Of a stretch of 6,759 nucleotides of DNA, positions 1 to 6,277 are shown piece by piece. The DNA is from an uncultured Blautia sp. (lineage in GTDB: Bacteria > Bacillota > Clostridia > Lachnospirales > Lachnospiraceae): contig CABSEJ010000168.1 of the NCBI GenBank assembly GCA_902476765.1, positions 1 to 6,759 on the forward strand. The letters are read 5' to 3'. A program made the translations under genes and the position numbers. How positions within the stretch are numbered: the first letter of the stretch is position 1; every line of letters begins with the position of its first letter. The notes beneath the pieces were generated by a model, which saw only the letters and a program-made list of their open reading frames with translations, did not search any database and was not told the origin of the DNA.

Positions 1-51
1 ATGGAAATTCAGGCAAGTCATTTGTTGAAATGTGAACGTGTCAGTACACTA
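1..51 (+). repeat. Partial copy (right end) of a palindromic intergenic repeat
   Basis: These 51 bases are identical, base for base and in the same orientation, to 1446-1496, the right third of the complete palindromic element at 1334-1496. The match ends exactly at the terminal ACACTA in both copies, after which the flanks differ, so this is the true right boundary of the element. The rest of this copy lies to the left of the window. It has no coding capacity that I can support. Confidence 0.9.
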
Positions 52-76
52 GTATTATATACTGCTATATTCTATC

Positions 77-166
77 ACAGATTTCTCATTCTGTAAGCAG
101 AGAAAAGAGAAGAAAGCCGATTTGTAATCTCTTCTCTTTTCCGCTGAATAGCTTTTGTATCGGCTT
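77..166. promoter_or_regulatory. Stacked and interleaved inverted repeats upstream of tetR
   Basis: Three inverted repeats lie just upstream of the tetR promoter. ACAGA/TCTGT occupies 77-81 and 90-94. A perfect 12-bp purine/pyrimidine pair, GAAAAGAGAAGA/TCTTCTCTTTTC, occupies 102-113 and 130-141. AAGCCGAT/ATCGGCTT occupies 114-121 and 159-166. The last two interleave (A-B-A'-B'), so if transcribed they could form alternative hairpins or an H-type pseudoknot, and as DNA they could be operator sites. The symmetry is directly visible; any function is inference. They lie before the predicted tetR start point, so they would not be in the tetR mRNA unless transcription enters from the left. Confidence 0.4.
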
Positions 167-198
167 CTGATAAATGAACGCAATTCAATGAACTATAT

Positions 199-227
199 TT
201 GACAACACTTAAATCCCTTGCTATAAT
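199..227 (+). promoter_or_regulatory. Consensus sigma-A promoter of tetR with extended -10
   Basis: A perfect -35 TTGACA (199-204) and a perfect -10 TATAAT (222-227) are separated by the optimal 17 bp. The -10 is preceded by TGC, giving an extended TGnTATAAT. Transcription should start near 233-235, leaving a leader of about 25 nt before the tetR ATG. A small palindrome, TTCAATGAA (184-192), sits just upstream of the -35. It could belong to an operator, but it is short. No other gene lies between this promoter and tetR. Confidence 0.88.
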
Positions 228-243
228 CGAAAAAAGAAAAAAC

Positions 244-250
244 AAGGAGA
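244..250 (+). promoter_or_regulatory. Ribosome binding site that fixes the tetR start
   Basis: AAGGAGA lies 8 nt before the ATG at 259. An in-frame TTG at 199 is open but falls inside the -35 box upstream of the transcription start, so it cannot be the start. This site settles the start at 259. Confidence 0.85.
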
Positions 251-258
251 ATAAAAAT

Positions 259-864
259 ATGCCAACACAGCGACAACTACAAGCTGCTGCGACCCGGCAG
301 AAGATAATTGACGAATCCCAGAAGCTAATTGGAGAAAAAGGGTATTTAAATGTTACGGTGGATGACATCGCTTCTGCCTGCGGTATTGCCAAAGGTACAC
401 TGTACAACTATTTTGCAAGCAAAGAAGATATTTTTATCTATATTGAGCAGGGGCATTTTCAGGAAGTACGCAAGCTGGTTGATGAAATGAATTTAAACAA
501 TGTATTTGATAAGCTGAAATACTTCTTGCTCACATGGTTTGAATGTGTAGCCGGAGATAATCTGAACGTATCCAAAGACTGGCACCGTCTGGCCGTAGAC
601 CTGAAAGTTCCGGCCAGGGATAACCGCACACATTTGGACGAAGATATTGAAAATGTATCTCATTATCTTCAGGAAGGAATCCAAAACAAAGAGCTGGTTC
701 CAGAAACCCCGGTGCATCCTATTGCAATGGATATTGTATTTTCTATGTATGGGGCTTCCTTCTACCGCTGCAGTTCCTACACAGCTTTTGACCTGGTAAA
801 GTGGGGAAACGAATTTGTGGAATATGTTTTGAACGCTCACCTTGCACCATATAAGGAGAAATAG
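259..864 (+). CDS. TetR/AcrR-family transcriptional regulator
   Basis: The product is a 201-residue cytoplasmic DNA-binding repressor, a typical length for TetR/AcrR. Residues about 12-58 form the N-terminal helix-turn-helix: an ATRQKIIDES first helix, then TVDDIASACGIAKGTLYNYF, with the recognition helix around GIAKGTLYNYF (42-52) followed by the usual SKEDI. Residues about 65-195 are the variable helical ligand-binding and dimerisation domain, which gives no clue to the ligand. The start is set by an AAGGAGA site 8 nt upstream and by a consensus promoter ending at 227. The gene stands alone, followed by a hairpin terminator at 870-905. No divergent partner gene is visible, so its target may be its own strong promoter, something left of the window, or the exporter operon to the right. 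None of these can be chosen from sequence. The family call is secure; the regulon is unknown. Confidence 0.93.
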   Translation: MPTQRQLQAAATRQKIIDESQKLIGEKGYLNVTVDDIASACGIAKGTLYNYFASKEDIFIYIEQGHFQEVRKLVDEMNLNNVFDKLKYFLLTWFECVAGDNLNVSKDWHRLAVDLKVPARDNRTHLDEDIENVSHYLQEGIQNKELVPETPVHPIAMDIVFSMYGASFYRCSSYTAFDLVKWGNEFVEYVLNAHLAPYKEK

Positions 865-869
865 CAAAA

Positions 870-905
870 CCCGGCAGGGAAACTATCTATAAATTTCCTG
901 CCGGG
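870..905. terminator. Hairpin terminator after tetR, possibly bidirectional
   Basis: CCCGGCAGG (870-878) pairs perfectly with CCTGCCGGG (897-905), extended inward by one G-U and two A-U pairs around an AT-rich loop. It lies 5 nt after the tetR stop. On the plus strand the tail is a modest CAGTTTGTCTC. On the minus strand the tail reads GTTTTGCTATTTC, which would also serve the converging remnant gene at 915-1282. Confidence 0.75.
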
Positions 906-914
906 CAGTTTGTC

Positions 915-1282
915 TCAAACCGTAGTCGTCACAGTCAGAGCAGCTATGACCGCCGTCATGCTGTTCACATAATTTACCACTTCAGCCAGCTGCTTATTTT
1001 GAGGATTTTTCTTTATCTCTTTTAATTTATCCTTTATCTCCTGGCTTTCATATTTTGAAAAGTATTGATTCAGGTTATGGGTTTCCTGCAAAATAAAAAA
1101 AAAGCCATATCACAAGGAGAAAGCTCATCTTCCGTCTTTACAACATCCTTTACCTCTTCAATCAACTGGTCTTTATAGCTTTTCACCGGAATATAGGTAA
1201 CTTTAGGACCAAACAAGCCTCCTTTACCCTTTTCTGCCAATCCCTCTGCAACCAACTCCCGGTAAGCTTTCCTTCCGCCCAA
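915..1282 (-). pseudogene. 5'-truncated, frameshifted remnant, possibly GPP34-like
   Basis: Two minus-strand reading frames join into one coherent protein end of about 123 residues. The first (1282 to about 1094) encodes GGRKAYRELVAEGL and later SPCDMAFF. The second (about 1093 to the TGA at 917-915) encodes ILQETHNLNQYFSKYESQ and later NKQLAEVVNYVNSM. They are out of register by one base at a 9-A run (1095-1103, read as T on the coding strand). Adding one T, or a -1 shift, restores the frame. The 5' end is also lost: in the upstream direction the frame meets a TAG at once, no ATG or ribosome binding site is present, and the palindromic element starts about 50 bp away. The RELV, GLxxKGK, YFSKYE and LKEIKK pattern reminds me of the C-terminal part of bacterial GPP34 (GOLPH3-like) proteins. 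That is from memory and weak. It most likely makes no full product. Confidence 0.6.
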
Positions 1283-1291
1283 TGAAAACTA

Positions 1292-1319
1292 TTGCATTCC
1301 TTCCCTATGTGGTTATAAT
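1292..1319 (+). promoter_or_regulatory. Candidate promoter upstream of the palindromic repeat
   Basis: TTGCAT (1292-1297) and a perfect TATAAT (1314-1319) are 16 bp apart. A transcript starting near 1326 would run through the whole 163-bp palindrome before reaching the acetyltransferase gene at 1544. A weaker -10-like TATAAA at 1518-1523 lacks a good -35 box. Either could drive the acetyltransferase; neither is proven. Confidence 0.35.
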
Positions 1320-1333
1320 ATGTAAAGACATTC

Positions 1334-1496
1334 TAGTGTACTGGCACGTTCATTTTCAGCATAATGACGTAGAATGAGTTTTCATTCTGCAAGGCGGAGG
1401 AATGAGGCGTAGCGGTGGCTACGTCGATTGACGACAACGCAGCAGATGGAAATTCAGGCAAGTCATTTGTTGAAATGTGAACGTGTCAGTACACTA
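1334..1496. repeat. Complete 163-bp imperfect palindromic intergenic repeat (MITE/REP-like)
   Basis: The ends are inverted copies of each other. TAGTGTACTG opens the element and CAGTACACTA closes it, and the symmetry continues inward for about 35 bp with a few mismatches (the left arm ending in AATGAC matches the inverse of GTCATTT on the right). Nearer the centre are a perfect hairpin CGTAGC-GGTG-GCTACG (1408-1423) and a smaller one GTCG-ATTGA-CGAC (1423-1435). The termini begin with TA and end with TA, compatible with a TA target duplication. No open reading frame of note lies inside, so any mobility would need an enzyme supplied elsewhere. A second copy's right end is at 1-51. I recall similar elements dispersed in Lachnospiraceae genomes, but I cannot verify that here. 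Confidence 0.82.
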
Positions 1497-1543
1497 ATCC
1501 AAAGAGGGTAATCGTACTATAAAAAGGCAAGGGGGAATCTAAT

Positions 1544-2011
1544 ATGCTTATCCGTAAATATAAACCAGAAGACTGCCGGACATTAAGCCGGCTGTTTTAC
1601 CACACTGTACATACTGTCAACGCAAAAGACTACAGCCAGGAACAGTTGAAGGCCTGGGCCACCGGAGAGGTGGATTTGGAGAAATGGAACCAGTCTTTTC
1701 TGGGGCACCACACCTTTGTAGCCGTGGAAACCACAGCAGACCAGGAAAGAATCCTGGGTTTTGGAGATATAGATGACAGCGGCTATCTGGACAGGCTTTA
1801 TGTACACAAGGATTATCAGGGAAAAGGTATCGGAAAAGCCTTGTGCCGGGAACTGGAAAGCGCCGTAAAAAGCAAAAACCTCTCCACCCACGCTTCCATA
1901 ACCGCCAGGCCCTTCTTTGAAAAACTGGGCTATCGGGTTATAAAGAAGCAACAGGTGGAGAGGCAGGGAATCCTTTTGTGTAATTATGTGATGGAGAAGT
2001 CCCGGAAATAA
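1544..2011 (+). CDS. GNAT-family N-acetyltransferase
   Basis: The 155-residue product is a single-domain acetyltransferase expected to move an acetyl group from acetyl-CoA to an amine. The fold reads through in order: an N-terminal strand and helix (MLIRKYKPEDCRTLSRLF), a central strand (HTFVAVE, 56-62), GFGDID (72-77), and motif A LDRLYVHKDYQGKGIGKAL (82-100). The QGKGIG at 92-97 matches the Q/RxxGxG/A pyrophosphate-binding loop. A late ARPFFEKLGY (121-130) is typical of the C-terminal motif of small GNATs of the YafP/Acetyltransf_10 kind. An AAGGGGGA site (1529-1536) sits 7 nt before the ATG. The gene follows the palindromic repeat and converges on the ABC operon with a 4-bp gap. The substrate cannot be told; drug, polyamine, amino acid or protein N-terminus all remain possible. 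Confidence 0.9.
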   Translation: MLIRKYKPEDCRTLSRLFYHTVHTVNAKDYSQEQLKAWATGEVDLEKWNQSFLGHHTFVAVETTADQERILGFGDIDDSGYLDRLYVHKDYQGKGIGKALCRELESAVKSKNLSTHASITARPFFEKLGYRVIKKQQVERQGILLCNYVMEKSRK

Positions 2012-2015
2012 TTTC

Positions 2016-3749
2016 TTATCCTCCGAACTGACTGTTATACAGCTTGGCGTAAAAGCCCTGCTGTTTCATAAGGCTTTCGTGGTTTCCTTTTTCCACAATG
2101 TGCCCGTCCCGCATTACTAAAATCACATCCGCTTCCCGAATGGTAGAAAGGCGGTGAGCCACCAGGAAGCTGGTCCTTCCCTTCATCATCCTGGCAAAAG
2201 CCGCCTGAATCTTTACTTCTGTTCTCGTATCAATATTGCTGGTGGCTTCATCCAGAATCAGCATAGGCGGCAGACACAGCATAACCCTGGCAATGCAAAG
2301 AAGCTGCTTCTGTCCCTGGCTGATGTTTCCGCCGTTCTCTGTTATCACCGTGTCATATCCCTTTGGAAGACGGCGGATAAAACTGTGGGCATGGGCAGCT
2401 TTGGCCGCCTCCACGATTTCTTCCTGGGTAGCCTCCGGCTTTCCGTAGGCAATATTCTCTCTTATGGTTCCGGCCTTCAGCCAGGTATCCTGCAGCACCA
2501 TACCATAATTTCTTCTCAGACTGTGGCGGCTCATATCCCGGATGTCTGTGCCGTCCACCAGGATACTTCCTTTCCTCACATCATAAAACCGCATGAGCAG
2601 GTTAATCAAAGTGGTTTTTCCACAGCCTGTAGGACCTACAATGGCAATTCTCTGCCCCGGCTTTACCTCCAGATTCAAATCCTCAATCAGAGGCCTGTCC
2701 GGGGTATAGCTGAAATACACATGCTGGAGAGAAACCTGTCCGCTGCTGATAAATTCTGCTGCATTCTCTCCTTCCGGACTCTGGTCCGGCTGGTCGCACA
2801 GCTCAAAAATACGGGCAGCGCAGGCCAAAGCGTTCTGCATTTCCGTCACCACTCCGGAAATCTCATTAAAAGGCTTGGCATACTGGCTGGCATAGCTTAA
2901 AAATACACTTAGCTCTCCCACGGTAATGCCTCCGGCCACTGCGATAAAAGCGCTGGCCAGTCCTACTGCCGCATAGACCACATTATTTACCAGACGGGTG
3001 CTGGGATTGGTAAGACTGGAGAAAAACACAGCTTTTAAGCTTACCTTCTGCAGTCTCTCATTTACTTCGTCAAAATCCTCCAGACTGCGTTCCTCATGTC
3101 CGAAGGCCTGTACTACTTTCTGGCCCTCTACCAGCTCGTTGATAAGGGCTGTCTGCTCTCCTCTCACTACCGCCTGCTGCCCGAAATATTTATAGGTCTT
3201 CCTGGCTATAAAGCCGGCCACAAAAAGACTTAAAGGCGTCAATAACACCACAATAGCTGCAATGCCCAGATTCAGATAGAGCATGATTCCCAGACTGCCC
3301 AGAATGGTCATGATTCCCGTAAAAAACTGGGTAAAGCCCATGAGCAGACCATCTGCAAAGGTATCCACATCTGCAATCATACGGCTGACTAAATCTCCGG
3401 ATGGGTGTCTGTCCAGATAAGACAAGGGAAGCCGCTGCAGCTTTTCCATGGCCTGGTTCCGCAAGTCTCTGGATACACAGAAAGCCACCTTATTGTTGCA
3501 GGCCGCCAGCACCCACTGGGCTGCCGCAGACAAGAGCGTAACCCCTGCGATGGCCAGAATCAGCTTCTGGATAGCCTGGAAATCCACTCTTCCGATTCCC
3601 AGCATATAATCAATGGCATCGCCGCAGAAAACAGGGACCAAAAGCTGCGCCGCCACACTGACAGCCGCACACACCAGGCTGATAAACACAAAAAAGCTGT
3701 AGGGCTTTATATGTTTTAAAACTCTCTGAAAGGTTTTCTTGTTTTTCAT
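2016..3749 (-). CDS. ABC exporter half-transporter, catalytic subunit (BmrD/TM288-like)
   Basis: The 577-residue protein is a membrane-spanning half-transporter. Residues about 15-300 hold six membrane helices (roughly 17-40, 60-83, 137-158, 161-184, 254-274 and 276-298) and residues 335-577 the ATPase domain. Visible motifs are Walker A GPTGCGKT (372-379), Q-loop Gln420, signature ISQGQ (476-480), Walker B LILD (497-500) with catalytic Glu501, and switch His532 in LVAHRLSTI. Its own Walker B and His are canonical but its signature departs from LSGGQ. That is the partner pattern to the upstream gene: this subunit would supply the hydrolysing Walker motifs of the consensus ATP site and the poor signature of the degenerate site. 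The start overlaps the upstream stop as ATGA and has its own strong AAAGGAGG site. Substrate unknown; a multidrug or toxic-metabolite exporter is the usual role of this family. It is the last gene of the operon, with no clear terminator before the converging acetyltransferase. Confidence 0.93.
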   Translation of the reverse strand: MKNKKTFQRVLKHIKPYSFFVFISLVCAAVSVAAQLLVPVFCGDAIDYMLGIGRVDFQAIQKLILAIAGVTLLSAAAQWVLAACNNKVAFCVSRDLRNQAMEKLQRLPLSYLDRHPSGDLVSRMIADVDTFADGLLMGFTQFFTGIMTILGSLGIMLYLNLGIAAIVVLLTPLSLFVAGFIARKTYKYFGQQAVVRGEQTALINELVEGQKVVQAFGHEERSLEDFDEVNERLQKVSLKAVFFSSLTNPSTRLVNNVVYAAVGLASAFIAVAGGITVGELSVFLSYASQYAKPFNEISGVVTEMQNALACAARIFELCDQPDQSPEGENAAEFISSGQVSLQHVYFSYTPDRPLIEDLNLEVKPGQRIAIVGPTGCGKTTLINLLMRFYDVRKGSILVDGTDIRDMSRHSLRRNYGMVLQDTWLKAGTIRENIAYGKPEATQEEIVEAAKAAHAHSFIRRLPKGYDTVITENGGNISQGQKQLLCIARVMLCLPPMLILDEATSNIDTRTEVKIQAAFARMMKGRTSFLVAHRLSTIREADVILVMRDGHIVEKGNHESLMKQQGFYAKLYNSQFGG

Positions 3750-5491
3750 CTGTCCCCGCCTCCTTTCTGAAACTGGCTGTCATAAATTTCCCGGTAGATT
3801 TCACAGGTTTCCAGCAGCTCCTGGTGATTACCCTTTCCTACAATTCTTCCGTCATCCAAAACTAAAATCACATCTGCATGCTGGATGCTGGCTGTTCTTT
3901 GAGAAACATAAAAAACTGTAGTCCTGGGAGATAAGGCGGCCAGAGCCTTCCGAAGGGCAGCGTCTGTGGCATAGTCCAAAGCGCTGGAGCTGTCGTCCAG
4001 AATCAAAATTTCCGGTTTGCGTATAATGGCTCTTGCAATGGTAAGCCTCTGTCTCTGTCCTCCGGAAAAATTCCTTCCTCCCTGCTCCACAGGCTCATCC
4101 AACCCCTGCGCCTTCTCTTTCACAAAATCCCGGGCCTGGGCCATTTCCAGGGCTTTCCACATATCCTCCTCTGAGGCGTCCTCGTTGCCCCACAGCAGGT
4201 TGGAGCGGATAGTTCCCGCAAAAAGCTGGACTCTCTGCATAACTACGGCCACAGATTTTCTCAGACTGTCTTTCTCCCACTCCTGCACCGGCCGTCCCAG
4301 CAAAAATACTTGTCCTCTGGTAGCGTCATAAAATCTGGGAATCAGATGTACCAGACTGGTTTTTCCACTGCCTGTACCACCTATAATACCCACGGTCTGT
4401 CCCCGTTTCACCGTAAAGCTTATATCAGAAAGACTCTCCTCTCCTGACTGCGGATAGGTAAGGCCTACCTGTTCAAACTGCACTGCAATATCTGTCTCTT
4501 TAGCTGCTTTCTCCTCTTCTGCCCTCTTCCCGGAAGGGAACTCCATGGCAGTCTTGGTATCCAGAACCTGTTCTATTCTGCTTAAACTGGCCAGAGCCCG
4601 GCTGATGGAAACAATCAGGTTTGCCAGTTTCACCAGCTCTACCAGAATCTGGCTCATATAATTCACCAGAGCAATAATATCCCCGCTCATAAGCCCCCCT
4701 GCATTTACAGTCCGGGAACCAGCATACAAAACAGCAATGATTCCCAGATTCACCACTGCATAGGTCAGGAGATTCATAAGAGCGGAAATTCTTCCCACGA
4801 AAAGCTGCATCCCTACCAGTCCTGCGTTATCCTGAGAAAAGTCTCTGATTTCTTCCTCTTCCCTTCCAAAGGCCCGGATGACACGAACACCGGAGAGATT
4901 TTCTCTGGCGCCTTTTGTCACCTTGTCCAGCTTTCCCTGAACTTTTTTATACAGGGGAGAGGTAATCCGCATAATGCCAAATACAATTACGGAAAGCACC
5001 GGAATAGCCACTACAAAAATCAGGGCCAGCTGCCAGTCAATGGTAAAGGCCATGACCATGGCCCCGAATACAATAAACGGACTTCTCAAAAACAGCCGCA
5101 GAAACAGATTCAGCCCGTTCTGCACCTGGTTAATATCGCTGGTCATCCTGGTAATCAGAGTGCTGGAACCAATGGTGTCAATCTCTGAAAAGCCCAGCTT
5201 CTGTATATGGGCAAAAAGCATGTGCCGAAGCCCTGCAGTGCTGCCTATAGCCGCCCTGGCGGCAAAATACTGAGCCGTAAAGCTGCAGCAGGTTCCCACT
5301 ACAGCCATCAGCACCAACAGACCGCAGCAGCCTAAAATATAGCCTTTGTCCTGGTTGACAATGCCTATATTGATAATACGGGCCACCACAATGGGTACCA
5401 AAAGGTCAAAGCCTGCCTCAAGCATTTTAAAAAGAGGTGCCAATATGCTGTCCCTCTTATACTTTTTCCAATAAACTCCTAAGTATTTCAT
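3746..5491 (-). CDS. ABC exporter half-transporter, degenerate-site subunit (BmrC/TM287-like)
   Basis: With the ATG at 5491 the product has 581 residues: six membrane helices in about 12-290, a charged linker (about 310-335, KRAEEEKAAKE), then the ATPase domain. Motifs are Walker A GGTGSGKT (371-378), Q-loop Gln419, a canonical signature FSGGQ (475-479), and Walker B LILD followed by Asp500 instead of the catalytic Glu. The switch position reads YVSQRTAS, with Gln531 instead of His. Asp for Glu plus Gln for His is the known mark of the non-hydrolysing site of heterodimeric exporters such as TM287/288, so this protein should pair with the next gene product in the membrane. Start choice: an in-frame GTG at 5536 would add 15 basic residues and begin 6 nt after the upstream stop, with only a weak AGAGG site. 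The ATG at 5491 has AGGG 8 nt upstream and AAGGAG 15 nt upstream, and gives the usual short N-terminus, so I prefer it without certainty. The stop overlaps the next start by four bases. Confidence 0.92.
   Translation of the reverse strand: MKYLGVYWKKYKRDSILAPLFKMLEAGFDLLVPIVVARIINIGIVNQDKGYILGCCGLLVLMAVVGTCCSFTAQYFAARAAIGSTAGLRHMLFAHIQKLGFSEIDTIGSSTLITRMTSDINQVQNGLNLFLRLFLRSPFIVFGAMVMAFTIDWQLALIFVVAIPVLSVIVFGIMRITSPLYKKVQGKLDKVTKGARENLSGVRVIRAFGREEEEIRDFSQDNAGLVGMQLFVGRISALMNLLTYAVVNLGIIAVLYAGSRTVNAGGLMSGDIIALVNYMSQILVELVKLANLIVSISRALASLSRIEQVLDTKTAMEFPSGKRAEEEKAAKETDIAVQFEQVGLTYPQSGEESLSDISFTVKRGQTVGIIGGTGSGKTSLVHLIPRFYDATRGQVFLLGRPVQEWEKDSLRKSVAVVMQRVQLFAGTIRSNLLWGNEDASEEDMWKALEMAQARDFVKEKAQGLDEPVEQGGRNFSGGQRQRLTIARAIIRKPEILILDDSSSALDYATDAALRKALAALSPRTTVFYVSQRTASIQHADVILVLDDGRIVGKGNHQELLETCEIYREIYDSQFQKGGGDR
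3759..3766 (-). promoter_or_regulatory. Strong ribosome binding site of the second ABC gene
   Basis: AAAGGAGG on the minus strand ends 9 nt before the ATG at 3749 and lies wholly inside the last codons of the upstream ABC gene. Together with the ATGA overlap it suggests both independent initiation and translational coupling, fitting a matched-stoichiometry heterodimer. Confidence 0.8.
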
Positions 5492-5542
5492 CCTTTTTTC
5501 CCTATTCTCCTTCCTGGAATTCTTCTTAGCAAACACTGCAGT

Positions 5543-6277
5543 TTATACCTCTACCCCGGAAAGCACTCTCATCTTCTCATAAAAAAGGTGATTAAACAAA
5601 GCGATTATCCGTCCTACGCCAATCATAGCCAGGATCGTTCCCAGGCCGATTCCCACCAGATGTCCGGTAAGACTGAGACTCAGCACAGAGGTAATGGCAA
5701 TACTGGTCAGGTCCACACAATTTTTTGTAAACCCCACGCTTTTGTGGATACAATCAGCAATAGCCTGTACGATTCCGTCTCCCGGATTGGGAATCACCCG
5801 CATATTCAGAGACATGGCCGCTCCGATTCCGGTAAGGATAATGGCCAGCAGCAGAAACAATATGCGCACTGTCATTTCCTTTGGACTGCTCTTTTCACCG
5901 GAATATAAATCCGGCAGAAAGACCAGGAACAAATTCAGAAATCTGGTAAAAATAAGGCTCAGGGGAATCTGGAGAAAATCCATCAGCAGTACCAGCTTCA
6001 GATTACGCTTTCCTGCATGGATTAAAGCTTTTGGCGCTTTTTTCTTTCTTCTTTTTTCTCTTATCAGGTGAAGAATCATTTCCACCGCCACGAAAAGAGT
6101 ATATAAAGCCAGCGTCATATTGCCAAAATTTTGATGAAAAATTTCAGAGGTACTGTAGGCCACTGAAATAATAGGAGAAACTCCCAAACCTGTTTTCGTG
6201 TTCAGGGTCAGCCCCAGGGCCAACACCAGAAGACCCAGAATGTAAAACAGCCCCCTGTATAAAGTTGCTTTTTTCAT
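5543..6277 (-). CDS. YczE/YitT-like polytopic membrane protein, function unknown
   Basis: The 244-residue protein is strongly hydrophobic, with about five to six membrane helices (roughly 8-28, 53-72, 93-120, 136-158, 187-204 and 206-226). A very basic loop, REKRRKKKAPK, follows the second helix (73-83) and should face the cytoplasm. The opening GLFYILGLLVLALGLTL leading to GLGVSPI, and the later VIPNPGDGIVQAI (161-173), match my memory of the Firmicutes YczE/YyaS/YitT-type membrane family, whose biochemical role is not established. The start at 6277 is supported by AGAAGGA ending 5 nt upstream. A further in-frame ATG at 6322 has no ribosome binding site. It is the first gene of the operon with the two ABC half-transporters. 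The shared promoter suggests a linked role in export or membrane stress, but nothing in the sequence shows a physical complex. Confidence 0.82.
   Translation of the reverse strand: MKKATLYRGLFYILGLLVLALGLTLNTKTGLGVSPIISVAYSTSEIFHQNFGNMTLALYTLFVAVEMILHLIREKRRKKKAPKALIHAGKRNLKLVLLMDFLQIPLSLIFTRFLNLFLVFLPDLYSGEKSSPKEMTVRILFLLLAIILTGIGAAMSLNMRVIPNPGDGIVQAIADCIHKSVGFTKNCVDLTSIAITSVLSLSLTGHLVGIGLGTILAMIGVGRIIALFNHLFYEKMRVLSGVEV

Noticed and set aside
52..82. Minus-strand TATAAT (54-59) as a promoter pointing left across the repeat
   Set aside because: No acceptable -35 lies 16-18 bp upstream; the AT-rich stretch gives such a hexamer easily.
75..407. Minus-strand open frame of 110 codons across the tetR promoter region
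   Set aside because: It runs antisense through the N-terminal part of the TetR gene, has no convincing ribosome binding site, and its composition fits a shadow. The end reading SEADTKAIQRKREE looks protein-like, but the inverted repeats there explain its sequence.
1..1496. CRISPR array suggested by the repeated 51-bp sequence
   Set aside because: Only two copies occur, 1.4 kb apart, and one is part of a larger palindrome. There is no regular spacing and no cas gene.
2154..2900. Long plus-strand open frames inside the ABC genes, the largest 248 codons
   Set aside because: They are antisense to strongly conserved ABC motifs, have low-quality composition and no start signals; they are shadows of the coding strand.
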